NCBI GenBank assembly: GCA_026710325.1
Contig: JAPORH010000017.1
Coordinates: 1-40,656, forward strand
Direction: 5' to 3'
Source of the DNA: Litoreibacter sp.
GTDB taxonomy: Bacteria; Pseudomonadota; Alphaproteobacteria; Rhodobacterales; Rhodobacteraceae
Length of the DNA: 40,656 bases
A model generated the notes under the pieces. It did not search any database and was not told where the DNA came from. It saw only the letters and a program-made list of their open reading frames with translations. Shown here in pieces: positions 17,637 to 27,193 of this stretch (the stretch's first letter is position 1; every line of letters begins with the position of its first letter). The position numbers and the translations under genes were made by a program.

Positions 17637-18644
17637 ATGTTTGGATTGGAACTCTCCTTTATCTGGGCCGGCATCATCGCCTTTGCGGTGTTGGTCTATG
17701 TTATTCTCGACGGGTTTGACCTTGGCGTTGGCATCCTTTTCCCGGTCACCACGGATGAGGAAGAGCGGGACGTCATGATGAACTCAGTCGCCCCCGTCTG
17801 GGACGGCAACGAGACATGGCTGGTGATGGGCGGTGGCGGGCTGTTTGCGGTCTTCCCGCTGGCCTATGCGGTCGTCATGCCCGCGCTTTATATGCCGATA
17901 ACTTTGATGCTACTGGCGCTGGTATTTCGGGGCGTGGCCTTTGAATATCGCTGGCGCACGGAGCGTTGGAAGCGGGTTTGGGACATGGCGTTCGCGGGCG
18001 GCTCGCTTGTGGCGGCCTTCACACAAGGGATCGCACTTGGCGCCTTGGTGCAAGGGATCGAAGTTGCCGATCGCGCCTATGCAGGCGGCTGGTGGGACTG
18101 GCTTACGCCATTCTCGATCCTGACAGGTATCGCGCTGACCGTGGGCTACGCGCTTTTGGGCGCGACGTGGCTGGTGATGAAGTTGGAGGGCCGCATTCAG
18201 CGCCATATGCAGCGTCTGGCGCTGCCCCTCGCCGTGGGCACGGTCTGCTTCATGGGCGCGGTCAGCTTTGCGACGCCTTTCCTGAACGAAGAGTATTTCC
18301 ACCGCTGGTTCGACTGGCCCAATGTGCTGTTCGTCTCCGTCGTGCCAACTCTGGTTGCGATCTGCATTGGCGGGTTGTTCTACAGGCTGCGGCGCATGAA
18401 CGACCACCTGCCCTTCTTGTCGGCCATGGGCATGTTCATTTTGGGCTTCATTGGCATTGGCATCAGCTTCTATCCCAATATCGTGCCGCCTTCGTTGACC
18501 ATCGTTGAGGCGGCCGCCCCGGACTCGAGCTTAAAATTCGCGCTGGTGGGAACAGTAATCCTAATCCCCCTGATCCTCGCCTATACGGCCTATGCCTATT
18601 GGGTCTTCCGCGGCAAGATTGACCCGGCCGAAGGGTATCACTGA
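17637..18644 (+). CDS. cioB: Cytochrome bd-type ubiquinol oxidase subunit II
   Basis: LDGFDLGVGILFPV, VAPVWDGNETWLVMGGGGLFAVFPLAYAVVMPALYMPI. Confidence 0.94.
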   Translation: MFGLELSFIWAGIIAFAVLVYVILDGFDLGVGILFPVTTDEEERDVMMNSVAPVWDGNETWLVMGGGGLFAVFPLAYAVVMPALYMPITLMLLALVFRGVAFEYRWRTERWKRVWDMAFAGGSLVAAFTQGIALGALVQGIEVADRAYAGGWWDWLTPFSILTGIALTVGYALLGATWLVMKLEGRIQRHMQRLALPLAVGTVCFMGAVSFATPFLNEEYFHRWFDWPNVLFVSVVPTLVAICIGGLFYRLRRMNDHLPFLSAMGMFILGFIGIGISFYPNIVPPSLTIVEAAAPDSSLKFALVGTVILIPLILAYTAYAYWVFRGKIDPAEGYH

Positions 18645-18736
18645 TGCAACGGATCGCGTGGTTCATCGGCATTTGGCTGGCCAGCGTCGCGGTGTTGGGC
18701 GTCGTCGCCTACGCGATCCGTTTGGTGCTGCTGTAA
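18644..18736 (+). CDS. DUF2474-like small membrane subunit of the bd oxidase (30 aa)
   Basis: MQRIAWFIGIWLASVAVLGVVAYAIRLVLL, start codon overlapping the cioB stop (TGATG). Single TM helix. Absent from the supplied ORF track. Confidence 0.78.
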   Translation: MQRIAWFIGIWLASVAVLGVVAYAIRLVLL

Positions 18737-18741
18737 GCCCC

Positions 18742-20082
18742 ATGAGCAAGGAGGCGAAGGTTCCCGCGACGCGGCTGTCGCGCATGGCCCGGATGGGTGG
18801 GTTGGCGGCGGGGCTTGCAGGAAATATGGCCCTGACAGGTGCGGGGCAATTGGCCAGCGGCAAGCGCCCGCAAGCGCGCGATCTCTTCATGACCCCCGCC
18901 AACGCGACCCGGCTGCGCAACCAGCTATCGCAAATGCGCGGGGCCGCCATGAAGGTCGGGCAAATGCTGTCGATGGAGGCCTCCGACCTGATGCCGCCCG
19001 AGTTCGGGGAGATTATCGCGGCCCTTCGTTCTGACGCGCATATCATGCCTGGCCCCCAGCTGAAGGCGCAGTTGACGGCCAGCCTTGGTGCGGGCTTCAT
19101 GCAGCATTTCAAGCGCTTTGACGTCCACCCCATTGCCGCCGCCTCCATAGGGCAAGTGCATCGCGCGACCCTGAAAGACGGGCGCGAGGTCGCGCTGAAA
19201 GTGCAATACCCCGGCGTACGCGACAGCATCGACAGCGACATTCGAAACCTCGGCACCTTGATCAAACTGTCCGGTATGTTGCCGCGCGGCGTCGATCTTT
19301 CGGATTTGCTGGAGGAAGCCCGGCTGCAACTGCACGAGGAAGCCGACTACACGCGGGAGGCTGATTACCTGCAACGCTATCGCGCGGCCCTCAGCGATGA
19401 CACGCGGTTCGCGGTGCCGGAGCTGATCGAGGAACTCAGCGGCACCGATCTGCTCGCCATGGAGTTCATGCCGGGGGGCCCTATCGAGGAGTTGGAACAA
19501 GCGGATCAGGAAACGCGCGACCGCGTCGCCACCGAGCTGATCGCACTGACCCTGCGGGAGCTATTCGAATTTGAACTGATGCAGACCGACCCGAATTTCG
19601 CCAATTACCGATACAACAAAGGGAGCGGCCGCCTCATTCTGCTGGATTTCGGCGCAACACGGGTTTTTGCCCCTGAAATGGCACCGCAATATCGCGCACT
19701 TTTGGATGCTGGGCTCAGGGCCGACCGAGCGGCAAGCCGAACTGCGATGCTGGACATAGGCCTCTATGACGCGGGCATACCGGATGCGGTTGAAACCGTC
19801 CTTCTAGATCTGTTTGCCATGGCGATGGAGCCACTTCGCAACGAGGCAATGTATGATTTCGGCGATACCGACCTGTTGGGCGATCTGCGCGCAGCTGGAA
19901 TGGATATGGCCGAGGACCGCGCCTATGTGCCGCTCCCCCCTATCGACAGCCTGTTTTTACAGCGCAAAATTGGCGGGATGTATCTGCTCGCAACTCGGTT
20001 GCGCGCGCGGGTCAACATGCGAGCGCTCTTGGAGCCCTATGCCTCGTCTTCTGAGACATCCCGTCCCGCGCGCGCCTTATAG
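18742..20082 (+). CDS. AarF/ABC1/UbiB-family atypical kinase
   Basis: MRGAAMKVGQMLSMEASDLMPPEF, AAASIGQVHRATLKDGREVALKVQYPGV, LMQTDPNFANYRYN, LILLDFGATR. Confidence 0.93.
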   Translation: MSKEAKVPATRLSRMARMGGLAAGLAGNMALTGAGQLASGKRPQARDLFMTPANATRLRNQLSQMRGAAMKVGQMLSMEASDLMPPEFGEIIAALRSDAHIMPGPQLKAQLTASLGAGFMQHFKRFDVHPIAAASIGQVHRATLKDGREVALKVQYPGVRDSIDSDIRNLGTLIKLSGMLPRGVDLSDLLEEARLQLHEEADYTREADYLQRYRAALSDDTRFAVPELIEELSGTDLLAMEFMPGGPIEELEQADQETRDRVATELIALTLRELFEFELMQTDPNFANYRYNKGSGRLILLDFGATRVFAPEMAPQYRALLDAGLRADRAASRTAMLDIGLYDAGIPDAVETVLLDLFAMAMEPLRNEAMYDFGDTDLLGDLRAAGMDMAEDRAYVPLPPIDSLFLQRKIGGMYLLATRLRARVNMRALLEPYASSSETSRPARAL

Positions 20083-20690
20083 GCGGGCAAGGACCAGTTG
20101 TAGCGCAGTGCCAGAACACGGGCGATAAAGGCAAAGGTGAAGGCCGTTCCCAGGGACAGGGCGCGTTCCACCCCGGCCCAGCTCATCTCAATGTAGCTTG
20201 CAGACCCCAGAACGGCCGCAGCCACATAGATCTCGCGTCGCAGGATAATCGAGGGTTCCTGTCCAAGCGTGTCGCGGATGATCCCGCCAAGCGCGGCGGT
20301 CATCACGCCCATCATCACGGCCACGAGCGCCGAGGTCCCAGCATCCAACCCTTTGGCCGTGCCCACAACAGCCACCAGCGCCATACCAAAAGCGTCGAAC
20401 AGCAGGATGTAGCGGTAGCGGCTTTCCATCAGATGGGCCGCAAAATGCACGATGATAGCCGTGAGGATACACGCCACGACAGGTGTCGGATCGACAACCC
20501 AGAACACAGGCACGCCCAAGACAAGGTCACGCACGGTTCCGCCGCCGACCCCAGTGATCACGGCAAGCCATATGAACCCTAGAATATCGAGTTGCTTACG
20601 CGAAGCCACCAACGCCCCGGTGATCGCGAAGGCCACGGCAGCTGCAAGGTCAAGCGTGTAGAGTATGGGGGTCGCCGTATCGAGAAACAT
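20037..20690 (-). CDS. TRIC cation channel family protein (former UPF0126)
   Basis: Multi-TM, with AFAITGALVASRKQLDILGFIWLAVITGVGGGTVRDLVLG and a second repeat GMALVAVVGTAKGLDAG...GGIIRDTLG. Confidence 0.9.
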   Translation of the reverse strand: MFLDTATPILYTLDLAAAVAFAITGALVASRKQLDILGFIWLAVITGVGGGTVRDLVLGVPVFWVVDPTPVVACILTAIIVHFAAHLMESRYRYILLFDAFGMALVAVVGTAKGLDAGTSALVAVMMGVMTAALGGIIRDTLGQEPSIILRREIYVAAAVLGSASYIEMSWAGVERALSLGTAFTFAFIARVLALRYNWSLPAYKARAGRDVSEDEA

Positions 20691-20723
20691 GGGGACAGAC
20701 TATCGCAGTCTTTCGTTCCAGAC

Positions 20724-20757
20724 AAAAAAACGCGCCCCGGCAGGGACGCGCTTTTTC
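20724..20757 (-). terminator. Terminator downstream of the 20777-21091 gene (bidirectional-looking)
   Basis: Minus strand GCGCGTCCCTGCCGGGGCGCGTTTTTTT. A T-run is also present on the plus side. Confidence 0.8.
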
Positions 20758-20776
20758 GGTTTGCTTTTGTCTTTGG

Positions 20777-21091
20777 TCAGGCGGCTTCGGCCTGGGAGCG
20801 ACGCTCGCTCTCTTCGCGCGACAGCGCGACGGAGGTGCGTACCCCATTGCCGACAAATTCCATCAGGCCGGAGACCACGCGCTCATTGGGATCAATCCCC
20901 GCGCAGCTCAGAACTTCGCGCCCGTCGCGGGAGCGTGCCCAGCGAGCAATTTGTTCTGGTCCATTGCCATATTTTTTATCATCCGCAATGGCATCATCCA
21001 ATGCGGCCAAGACAACGGCAGCAAAGAGTTTGCGTGCACGTTGACCCTGTTCAAAGTTGAAAGCTGTACCGTCTACGAAATCAGCAGCCAT
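20777..21091 (-). CDS. Conserved hypothetical protein (DUF6280-like)
   Basis: MAADFVDGTAFNFEQGQRARKLFAAVVLAALDDAIADDKKYGNGPEQIARWARSRDGREVLSCAGIDPNERVVSGLMEFVGNG. Clean terminator downstream. Confidence 0.75.
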   Translation of the reverse strand: MAADFVDGTAFNFEQGQRARKLFAAVVLAALDDAIADDKKYGNGPEQIARWARSRDGREVLSCAGIDPNERVVSGLMEFVGNGVRTSVALSREESERRSQAEAA

Positions 21092-21181
21092 TTCGCGTCC
21101 TTTATTTTTGCTCTTGTATCTTTGGCGTGACGTCCCTTATGAAGCATATTTTCCGATTCGTCATTGCAAATCTTTCATGAC

Positions 21182-21204
21182 AGCCATGCAATTTGCGCAT
21201 GGCT
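21182..21204. repeat. 8-bp inverted repeat between efp and the divergent hypothetical gene
   Basis: AGCCATGC-AATTTGC-GCATGGCT. Confidence 0.7.
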
Positions 21205-21306
21205 TCATTAAGATTTTCACTGCATTTAGCGATCTTGCCCCATAAACATTCAACAGATATAGGTGCCGTCAACTTTTCTTCAACCTTTCGCCAGGGATTT
21301 GACACA

Positions 21307-21870
21307 ATGCCAAAAATTAACGGGAACGAGATTCGCGGGGGCAATGTTCTGGAGCATAATGACGGCCTTTGGGTCGCCGTGAAGGTCGATCACGTCAAAC
21401 CCGGAAAAGGCGGCGCCTTTGCCCAGGTTGAAATGAAAAACCTGCGCAACGGATCGAAATTGAACGAGCGTTTTCGCTCTGCCGACAAGGTCGAACGCGT
21501 CCGGCTCGAGCAAAAGGACCAGCAGTTCCTATACGAGACCGACGGGATGCTGACCTTTATGGACACCGAGACCTATGAGCAGATCGAGTTGCCTTCGGAC
21601 TTGCTTGGCGAGCGACGCCCCTTCCTCCAAGACGGAATGGTCGCACAGATCGAATATTACGAAAGCGAGGCGTTGAACGTCACGCTCCCGCAAAAGGTCA
21701 CCTGCACCGTGACGGAGACCGAGCCAGTGGTAAAAGGCCAGACCGCATCCAAGTCCTTCAAACCTGCGGTATTGGACAATGGCATGCGCATCATGGTGCC
21801 GCCGTTCATTTCAGTCGATGAAGCCATCGTGGTCGACACCGAAAGCATGGAATATAGCGAACGCGCTTGA
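21307..21870 (+). CDS. efp: Elongation factor P
   Basis: [58 protein letters not shown]... Confidence 0.96.
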   Translation: MPKINGNEIRGGNVLEHNDGLWVAVKVDHVKPGKGGAFAQVEMKNLRNGSKLNERFRSADKVERVRLEQKDQQFLYETDGMLTFMDTETYEQIELPSDLLGERRPFLQDGMVAQIEYYESEALNVTLPQKVTCTVTETEPVVKGQTASKSFKPAVLDNGMRIMVPPFISVDEAIVVDTESMEYSERA

Positions 21871-21938
21871 TCGCGATGCGCGGGATGGCGGGTGGGGCGA
21901 TGCGCAAGCTGCGCGAGCGTCACCCAGCCAGCAAAAAA

Positions 21939-22682
21939 CTACTTTCGCTTGCGAATTACCGGCACCGTTGAAGGTGAATATTTAGCTTCGGGATGGGGTG
22001 GATGCCCGTCTGTCTGGCGCCAGAAGGTCTGACCACCACGTCGAAGCCAAAACGGGATCAGAAGCAAGAAGCCGACCACAAATCCACCCGCATGGGCCCA
22101 GTAAGCCACGCCACCGCCGGACAGGTCTGCCGTCACCCCATTGAAGACCTGAAATGCCATCCAAAGGCCCAGCATCACCCAGGCGGGGATCGGGAAGATT
22201 TTGAAAAACACAATGAAAATAACAAAAATGTCGACCTGCGCTTTAGGGAAAAGCAGCAAGTAGCCGCCCATCACGCCCGCAATCGCGCCCGAAGCGCCCA
22301 CATTTGGAATTGGGCTTGTAGGGTCGGCAAGTATCTGACCGAAATCTGCGAGCACGCCGCAAAGCAGGTAAAAGATCAGAAAAGGGACATGTCCCAACTG
22401 ATCTTCGAGATTGTCCCCGAAGATATAGAGAAACAGCATATTTCCCGCCAGATGCATCCAACCGCCGTGTAGAAACATCGAGGTCACAAGAGTATGCAAG
22501 TCTACGCCATTGACGATCTCCACCGGCCGCATCGCCCAAGCATCCCAAAACGCAGCCAACCCTGATGGATCATTTGTCTGCAAAGGCCAATAGCTCAAGA
22601 AAATCAGTATATTAGCAGCGAGCAGCCCGTATGTGACATAAGGCGTTCGCTCAGACGGGTTGTGGTCACGAATTGGAAACAT
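21939..22682 (-). CDS. Rhomboid family intramembrane serine protease
   Basis: FLHGGWMHLAGNMLFLYIFGDNLEDQLG, GASGAIAGVMGGY, AYWAHAGGFVVGF. Confidence 0.93.
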   Translation of the reverse strand: MFPIRDHNPSERTPYVTYGLLAANILIFLSYWPLQTNDPSGLAAFWDAWAMRPVEIVNGVDLHTLVTSMFLHGGWMHLAGNMLFLYIFGDNLEDQLGHVPFLIFYLLCGVLADFGQILADPTSPIPNVGASGAIAGVMGGYLLLFPKAQVDIFVIFIVFFKIFPIPAWVMLGLWMAFQVFNGVTADLSGGGVAYWAHAGGFVVGFLLLIPFWLRRGGQTFWRQTDGHPPHPEAKYSPSTVPVIRKRK

Positions 22683-22709
22683 GCGGGCAGAGTGGCCTTC
22701 CCTGCCCGC
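22683..22709 (-). promoter_or_regulatory. Hairpin abutting the rhomboid start codon
   Basis: Minus strand GCGGGCAG-GGAAGGCCACT-CTGCCCGC immediately followed by ATG. A purine-rich SD-like GGAAGG sits in the loop. Confidence 0.55.
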
Positions 22710-22733
22710 TTTGGCAAGCGACCTAATGCAATG

Positions 22734-25700
22734 CTATCCCGCCGCCTCTGCCAGTAGCTGCGCGTTGCCGCCTGCAGCGGTTGTATCTATGCAGACATGG
22801 CGCTCGGAGATGACATCGGCCGCGCTCGGTTGGCCCGTGATAAGGGGAAGGATAGGACCCTCGCGCAGCGCCAAGGCCTGCCTGATGGACCGGGTGGTGC
22901 CATCGTCGCCCCACCAGATCACGCCGCCAAAATTATCGCGTTTGGTCCAGTCATCGAGCGCTCCAACCACAGCCTGACCACCCGCAGCAACTATTGCCTT
23001 TTCCTGCGCTTCTTTATCAGGGCCCAGGCATAGGATCGGAGCACGGGGAGAGATGGAAAGGCGGTTGCTCTCCCCGGTTGGCCCCGGCAAGACATGATCA
23101 GTCAGCGCCGGCGAAGGTGCGTCTGCTTGCAGGAACTTCATCAGGTAGTGTGGACCACCCGCCTTGGGCCCCGTGCCCGACAACCCCTCCCCGCCAAAGG
23201 GTTGGGAGCCGACGATCGCGCCGATCTGGTTGCGGTTGACGTAGATATTTCCGGCATGAACCTGATCCACAACTTCTTGGACACGGTCATCAATGCGGCT
23301 GTGCAACCCGAAGGTCAGGCCGTAACCGGTGGCGTTGATATCAGCGATCACCTGCTGGTGCGTCTCAGCCCTGAAACTCGCGATGTGCAGCACGGGGCCG
23401 AAAATCTCCTCTTTCATTTCTTCGATATCATTCACGCGGATTAGGGTCGGCGTTGCGAAATTGCCCTTTGCATCGGGGGGCGTTTCAAACATCACGCGGC
23501 CCTCCGCGCGAGCGCGCTCAATGTGAATTGCGATCTTGTCCCGCGCAGGCGCGTCGATGATCGGGCCGATATCTGTTTCCATATCCCACGGATCACCCAC
23601 CCGCAGCTCGGCCATGGCGCCGGTCAGCATCTCTATCAGATCATCTGCGATGTCTTCCTGCACATAGAGGCATCTGAGCGCAGAACAGCGTTGGCCTGCG
23701 GACTGGAAGGCGGAGGCCACAATATCGCGAACGGCTTGTTCGGGAAGCGCCGTGCTGTCAACGATCATCGCATTGAGCCCGCCGGTCTCCGCAATCAGCG
23801 GCGCTTTGGCGTTGCCGTGGCGCGCAAGCGTGTCATGTATGCGTTTCGCAGTCGCTGTCGAGCCGGTGAAACACACGCCATCAATCCTGGGGCTCGCTGT
23901 CAGCGCAGCTCCAACCGCACCGCCGCCGGGCAGCAGTTGCAAGGCCGATTTCGGCACGCCAGCCTCATGCAGCAGCCGCGTGGCCAGCGCGGCAATCGCG
24001 GGGGTTTGTTCCGCCGGTTTGGCCAGAACCGCATTCCCGGTTGCGAGCGCTGCCGCGATCTGGCCTGTGAAAATGGCCAAAGGAAAGTTCCAGGGCGAAA
24101 TGCAAGTAAAGACGCCGCGCGCCCTGCCCTGCTGTTTTGGAGCCTCGTCAGCATAATAGCGCAAGAAATCCACCGCTTCGCGAAGTTCACCTATTGTATC
24201 GAGCGTCGTCTTCCCCGCCTCTTTGGCCAATATCGCAAAGATCTCACCATGATGCGCTTCATAGAGGTCCGCCGCTTTGCGCAAGACTGTTGCGCGTTGC
24301 TTCACGTTAGCATCCCACGGGGTGGCATCCGCCAACGCACCCTCGATTTCTTCCTCGGACGCTGGCGCGACTTTCAAGTCAGTCTGCGCGAATGGAGCTC
24401 GCGCCGCCTCAATTTCAGTCATATCCACCGGGTCGTTCCAATCCCATCCGCGCGAGTTCTCGCGCGCGCCGAAAACCCGCGACGGGTGGCAAACTGCGGG
24501 CAACGTTAGCCCGTCAATTTGATCGAACGGGTCGGCGGCCACGGTCTCGGCCGGAACCTCCTCATCCACGATCTGGTTCACGAAAGAGGAGTTTGCGCCA
24601 TTTTCCAGAAGTCTGCGCACCAAATAGGCCAGAAGATCGCGATGCGCGCCGACTGGGGCGTAGATACGGCAACGCGCGCCGCTGCCGTCCATGACAAGAT
24701 CGTGCAGCCGTTCGCCCATGCCGTGCAGGCGCTGGAACTCAAACGCGCTCATGTCATCAGCCATATGCAAGATAGCCGCGACCGTATGCGCGTTATGGGT
24801 GGCGAATTGTGGGTAGATGCGGTCAGTCATCCCAAGCAGCTTTCGCGCATTCGCGATGTAGCTGATATCTGTGGCTTGCTTATGCGTGAAGACAGGAAAT
24901 CCTGAGAGCCCCATGACTTGCGCGCGCTTGATCTCGGTATCCCAATAAGCGCCTTTGACGAGCCGGACCATGATCTTTCGGTCCAACTCTTCTGCCAGCT
25001 TGTAGAGCCAGTCGATCACATGGCCTGCGCGGAAGCCGTAAGCCTGAACGACGACCCCAAACCCGTCCCAGCCTGCGAGCCCTTCATCCCGAAGCGTCGC
25101 CTCAATCACGTCGAGCGACAGGTCCAGCCGGTCGGCCTCTTCCGCGTCGATGTTAAGCCCCACCCCGGCCTCGGCGGCTTGCCCGCAAAGTTCAAGCAGG
25201 CGCGGTTGCAACACCTCCATCACGCCGCGCTTTTGCGGTGTCTCATAGCGCGGATAGAGCGCGGAAAGCTTGACGGAGATCCCGGGATTTTCGCGGATAT
25301 CTGATTTATTGGTGCGGCGCGCGATGGCATTAATCGCATGGGTGTAGCTGTCAAAATAGGCGCGGGCGTCTACCTCAGTCTTCGCGGCCTCGCCCAGCAT
25401 GTCATAGCTATAACTGTACCCCTGCTCCTCCTGGGTGGTGCCGCGCTGCATTGCGCCCTCGATCGTCTCGCCCAGCACGAATTGGCGCCCCATCTCTTTC
25501 ATGGCGCGCGCAGTGGCGGCCCGGATCACAGGCTCCCCCAGCCGCTTGACCATGGAATGGATTTGCCCCGCGATCCCTGGGCTGTCCTCGGCCAAAACCT
25601 TGCCCGTTAGCATCAACCCCCATGTTGAGGCATTGACGAGGGAGGAAGCCGATTTGCCCAGATGCGTCCCCCAATCGGACGGCGCGATCTTGTCTTCGAT

Positions 25701-25988
25701 CAAGGCATCCATCGTCTCGGCATCAGGCACGCGCAACAAAGCTTCGGCCAAACACATGAGGGCGACGCCCTCATCCGTGTTGAGCCCGTATTCGGCGAGG
25801 AAGACTTCCATCAGGCCGGGTTTGGCCGAGCTGCGTATGTCGCGGACGAGTTGAGCGGCGTGGTTCGAGATGCTTTTTCGGTCTTCACTGGTGAGCCGAG
25901 ACGCTTGGATCAGGCGCGCGAGCGTAGCAGCCTCGTCAGGTGCGGTATTGGCTCGTATTTGGGACCGGTAGGAAACGAGATCGGACAT
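22734..25988 (-). CDS. putA: Bifunctional proline dehydrogenase / L-glutamate gamma-semialdehyde dehydrogenase
   Basis: PRODH region (VRLVKGAYWDTEIKRAQ, FATHNAHTVAAI, YAPVGAHRDLLAYLVRRLLENGANSSFV). ALDH region (CISPWNFPLAIFTGQIAAALATGNAV, SAGQRCSALRCLYVQ, GGEGLSGTGPKAGGPHYL). Confidence 0.97.
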   Translation of the reverse strand: MSDLVSYRSQIRANTAPDEAATLARLIQASRLTSEDRKSISNHAAQLVRDIRSSAKPGLMEVFLAEYGLNTDEGVALMCLAEALLRVPDAETMDALIEDKIAPSDWGTHLGKSASSLVNASTWGLMLTGKVLAEDSPGIAGQIHSMVKRLGEPVIRAATARAMKEMGRQFVLGETIEGAMQRGTTQEEQGYSYSYDMLGEAAKTEVDARAYFDSYTHAINAIARRTNKSDIRENPGISVKLSALYPRYETPQKRGVMEVLQPRLLELCGQAAEAGVGLNIDAEEADRLDLSLDVIEATLRDEGLAGWDGFGVVVQAYGFRAGHVIDWLYKLAEELDRKIMVRLVKGAYWDTEIKRAQVMGLSGFPVFTHKQATDISYIANARKLLGMTDRIYPQFATHNAHTVAAILHMADDMSAFEFQRLHGMGERLHDLVMDGSGARCRIYAPVGAHRDLLAYLVRRLLENGANSSFVNQIVDEEVPAETVAADPFDQIDGLTLPAVCHPSRVFGARENSRGWDWNDPVDMTEIEAARAPFAQTDLKVAPASEEEIEGALADATPWDANVKQRATVLRKAADLYEAHHGEIFAILAKEAGKTTLDTIGELREAVDFLRYYADEAPKQQGRARGVFTCISPWNFPLAIFTGQIAAALATGNAVLAKPAEQTPAIAALATRLLHEAGVPKSALQLLPGGGAVGAALTASPRIDGVCFTGSTATAKRIHDTLARHGNAKAPLIAETGGLNAMIVDSTALPEQAVRDIVASAFQSAGQRCSALRCLYVQEDIADDLIEMLTGAMAELRVGDPWDMETDIGPIIDAPARDKIAIHIERARAEGRVMFETPPDAKGNFATPTLIRVNDIEEMKEEIFGPVLHIASFRAETHQQVIADINATGYGLTFGLHSRIDDRVQEVVDQVHAGNIYVNRNQIGAIVGSQPFGGEGLSGTGPKAGGPHYLMKFLQADAPSPALTDHVLPGPTGESNRLSISPRAPILCLGPDKEAQEKAIVAAGGQAVVGALDDWTKRDNFGGVIWWGDDGTTRSIRQALALREGPILPLITGQPSAADVISERHVCIDTTAAGGNAQLLAEAAG

Positions 25989-26101
25989 AGCGAATAACCT
26001 ATGCAAAGGGGTTTTGTTTGACTTTATCCGTTTCTCAGTTCTATTTTTCGCCAGTTTTCAAAAATATGCAGCCTAAATCTCCATAGAAAGGGCGCCAGGA
26101 A

Positions 26102-26563
26102 GTGAATTCAAAAGACAAACTGGACGACTATGATAGAGCCATTCTGCGGCTCATGTCTGCTGAAGGACGCATTTCCATCACTGAGCTGGCGGGACGGATC
26201 AACCTGTCCAACACGCCCACACAGGCGCGCGTGAAACGATTGGAAAAAGACGGGATCATTCGCGGATACAAGGCGCTGCTCGACCCCGTGCAATTGGGCC
26301 TCGACCATATCGCCTTTGTTGAAGTGAAGCTCGACGACACGCGAGAGGCCGCGCTGCGCGCCTTCAACGAGGCTGTGATGGCTGTTCCGGAGGTGGAAGA
26401 ATGCCATATGACTGCCTCCCAATTCGACTATTTGCTCAAAGTGCGCACCTCAGACATTCGTGCCTATAGGCGGGTTCTTGGTGAGCAAATCTCCGCGCTG
26501 CCGCATGTCTCGAACACCTCGACACATGTGGTGATGGAGGCGGTCAAAGAAGAGCTGCTTTAG
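26102..26563 (+). CDS. putR: Lrp/AsnC family regulator divergent from putA (PutR-like)
   Basis: LDDYDRAILRLMSAEGRISITELAGRINLSNTPTQARVKRLEKDGIIRGYKA. GTG start. Divergent from putA. Confidence 0.88.
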   Translation: MNSKDKLDDYDRAILRLMSAEGRISITELAGRINLSNTPTQARVKRLEKDGIIRGYKALLDPVQLGLDHIAFVEVKLDDTREAALRAFNEAVMAVPEVEECHMTASQFDYLLKVRTSDIRAYRRVLGEQISALPHVSNTSTHVVMEAVKEELL

Positions 26564-27135
26564 CCGTCAAAAACAAAAATCCAAATGAAGACAGGAAAGA
26601 GCTGCATTGCGCCCGCCGCAAGCAGCACCAAACGCGGCAACCAGGTTTTAAACCTCCGCCACAAGATGCCGAGGCAAATCACGCTCGCAAGCATTTCCAA
26701 CGGGCCGACAATTCCGCCATAGTGGTCCCGGTCCCAGTAACTGACAGGGCTAACAAACCTCCAATCCGTTACAGGCCAGAAATGCGCGCGAGCGTCGTCA
26801 TGGTGCAGCGGAAAATCAAGCGCCAGATGCAAGAGCCCGGCGCCCGCAAAAGCAATGAACGCTGGGCTGCGCAGCCAAAGCGCAAAACCGAGCGCCCCGC
26901 CCCAGACGAAGAAAGAATTGTCGACCGCAAAGATAGCCTGCCAGAGGTCGGAAAAATACAGGACATTGAAAACGATCTGTGCCTCGGTGCCTAGAACAAA
27001 CAAATGCCAGCCTGCCATCAGGTAAAGTGACAGATCCGGCGCTAAGGCACCGGCTAAGGCGGCTAGCGTCACGTTCAGTGCGCCCGGCCGCGCGAAAGCG
27101 GCAGCCCCAAAGATCAAATGGGCGGGTGTGTTCAT
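26560..27135 (-). CDS. Membrane protein, metal-dependent hydrolase-like, adjacent to cobQ
   Basis: MNTPAHLIFGAAAFA...LAGALAPDLSLYLMAGW...LLHLALDFPLHHDDARAHFWPVTDWRFVSPVSYWDRDHYG. Several TM segments. Confidence 0.78.
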   Translation of the reverse strand: MNTPAHLIFGAAAFARPGALNVTLAALAGALAPDLSLYLMAGWHLFVLGTEAQIVFNVLYFSDLWQAIFAVDNSFFVWGGALGFALWLRSPAFIAFAGAGLLHLALDFPLHHDDARAHFWPVTDWRFVSPVSYWDRDHYGGIVGPLEMLASVICLGILWRRFKTWLPRLVLLAAGAMQLFPVFIWIFVFDG

Positions 27136-27193
27136 AGGCTCTTTACTTCCCCCTCGCTTCGCGTCACCTCGAACTTAGCGGGAGGGATCCAAG

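Noticed and set aside
23523-24509. 328-aa plus-strand ORF within putA
   Set aside because: Antisense to the ALDH half of PutA; no start context or family resemblance.
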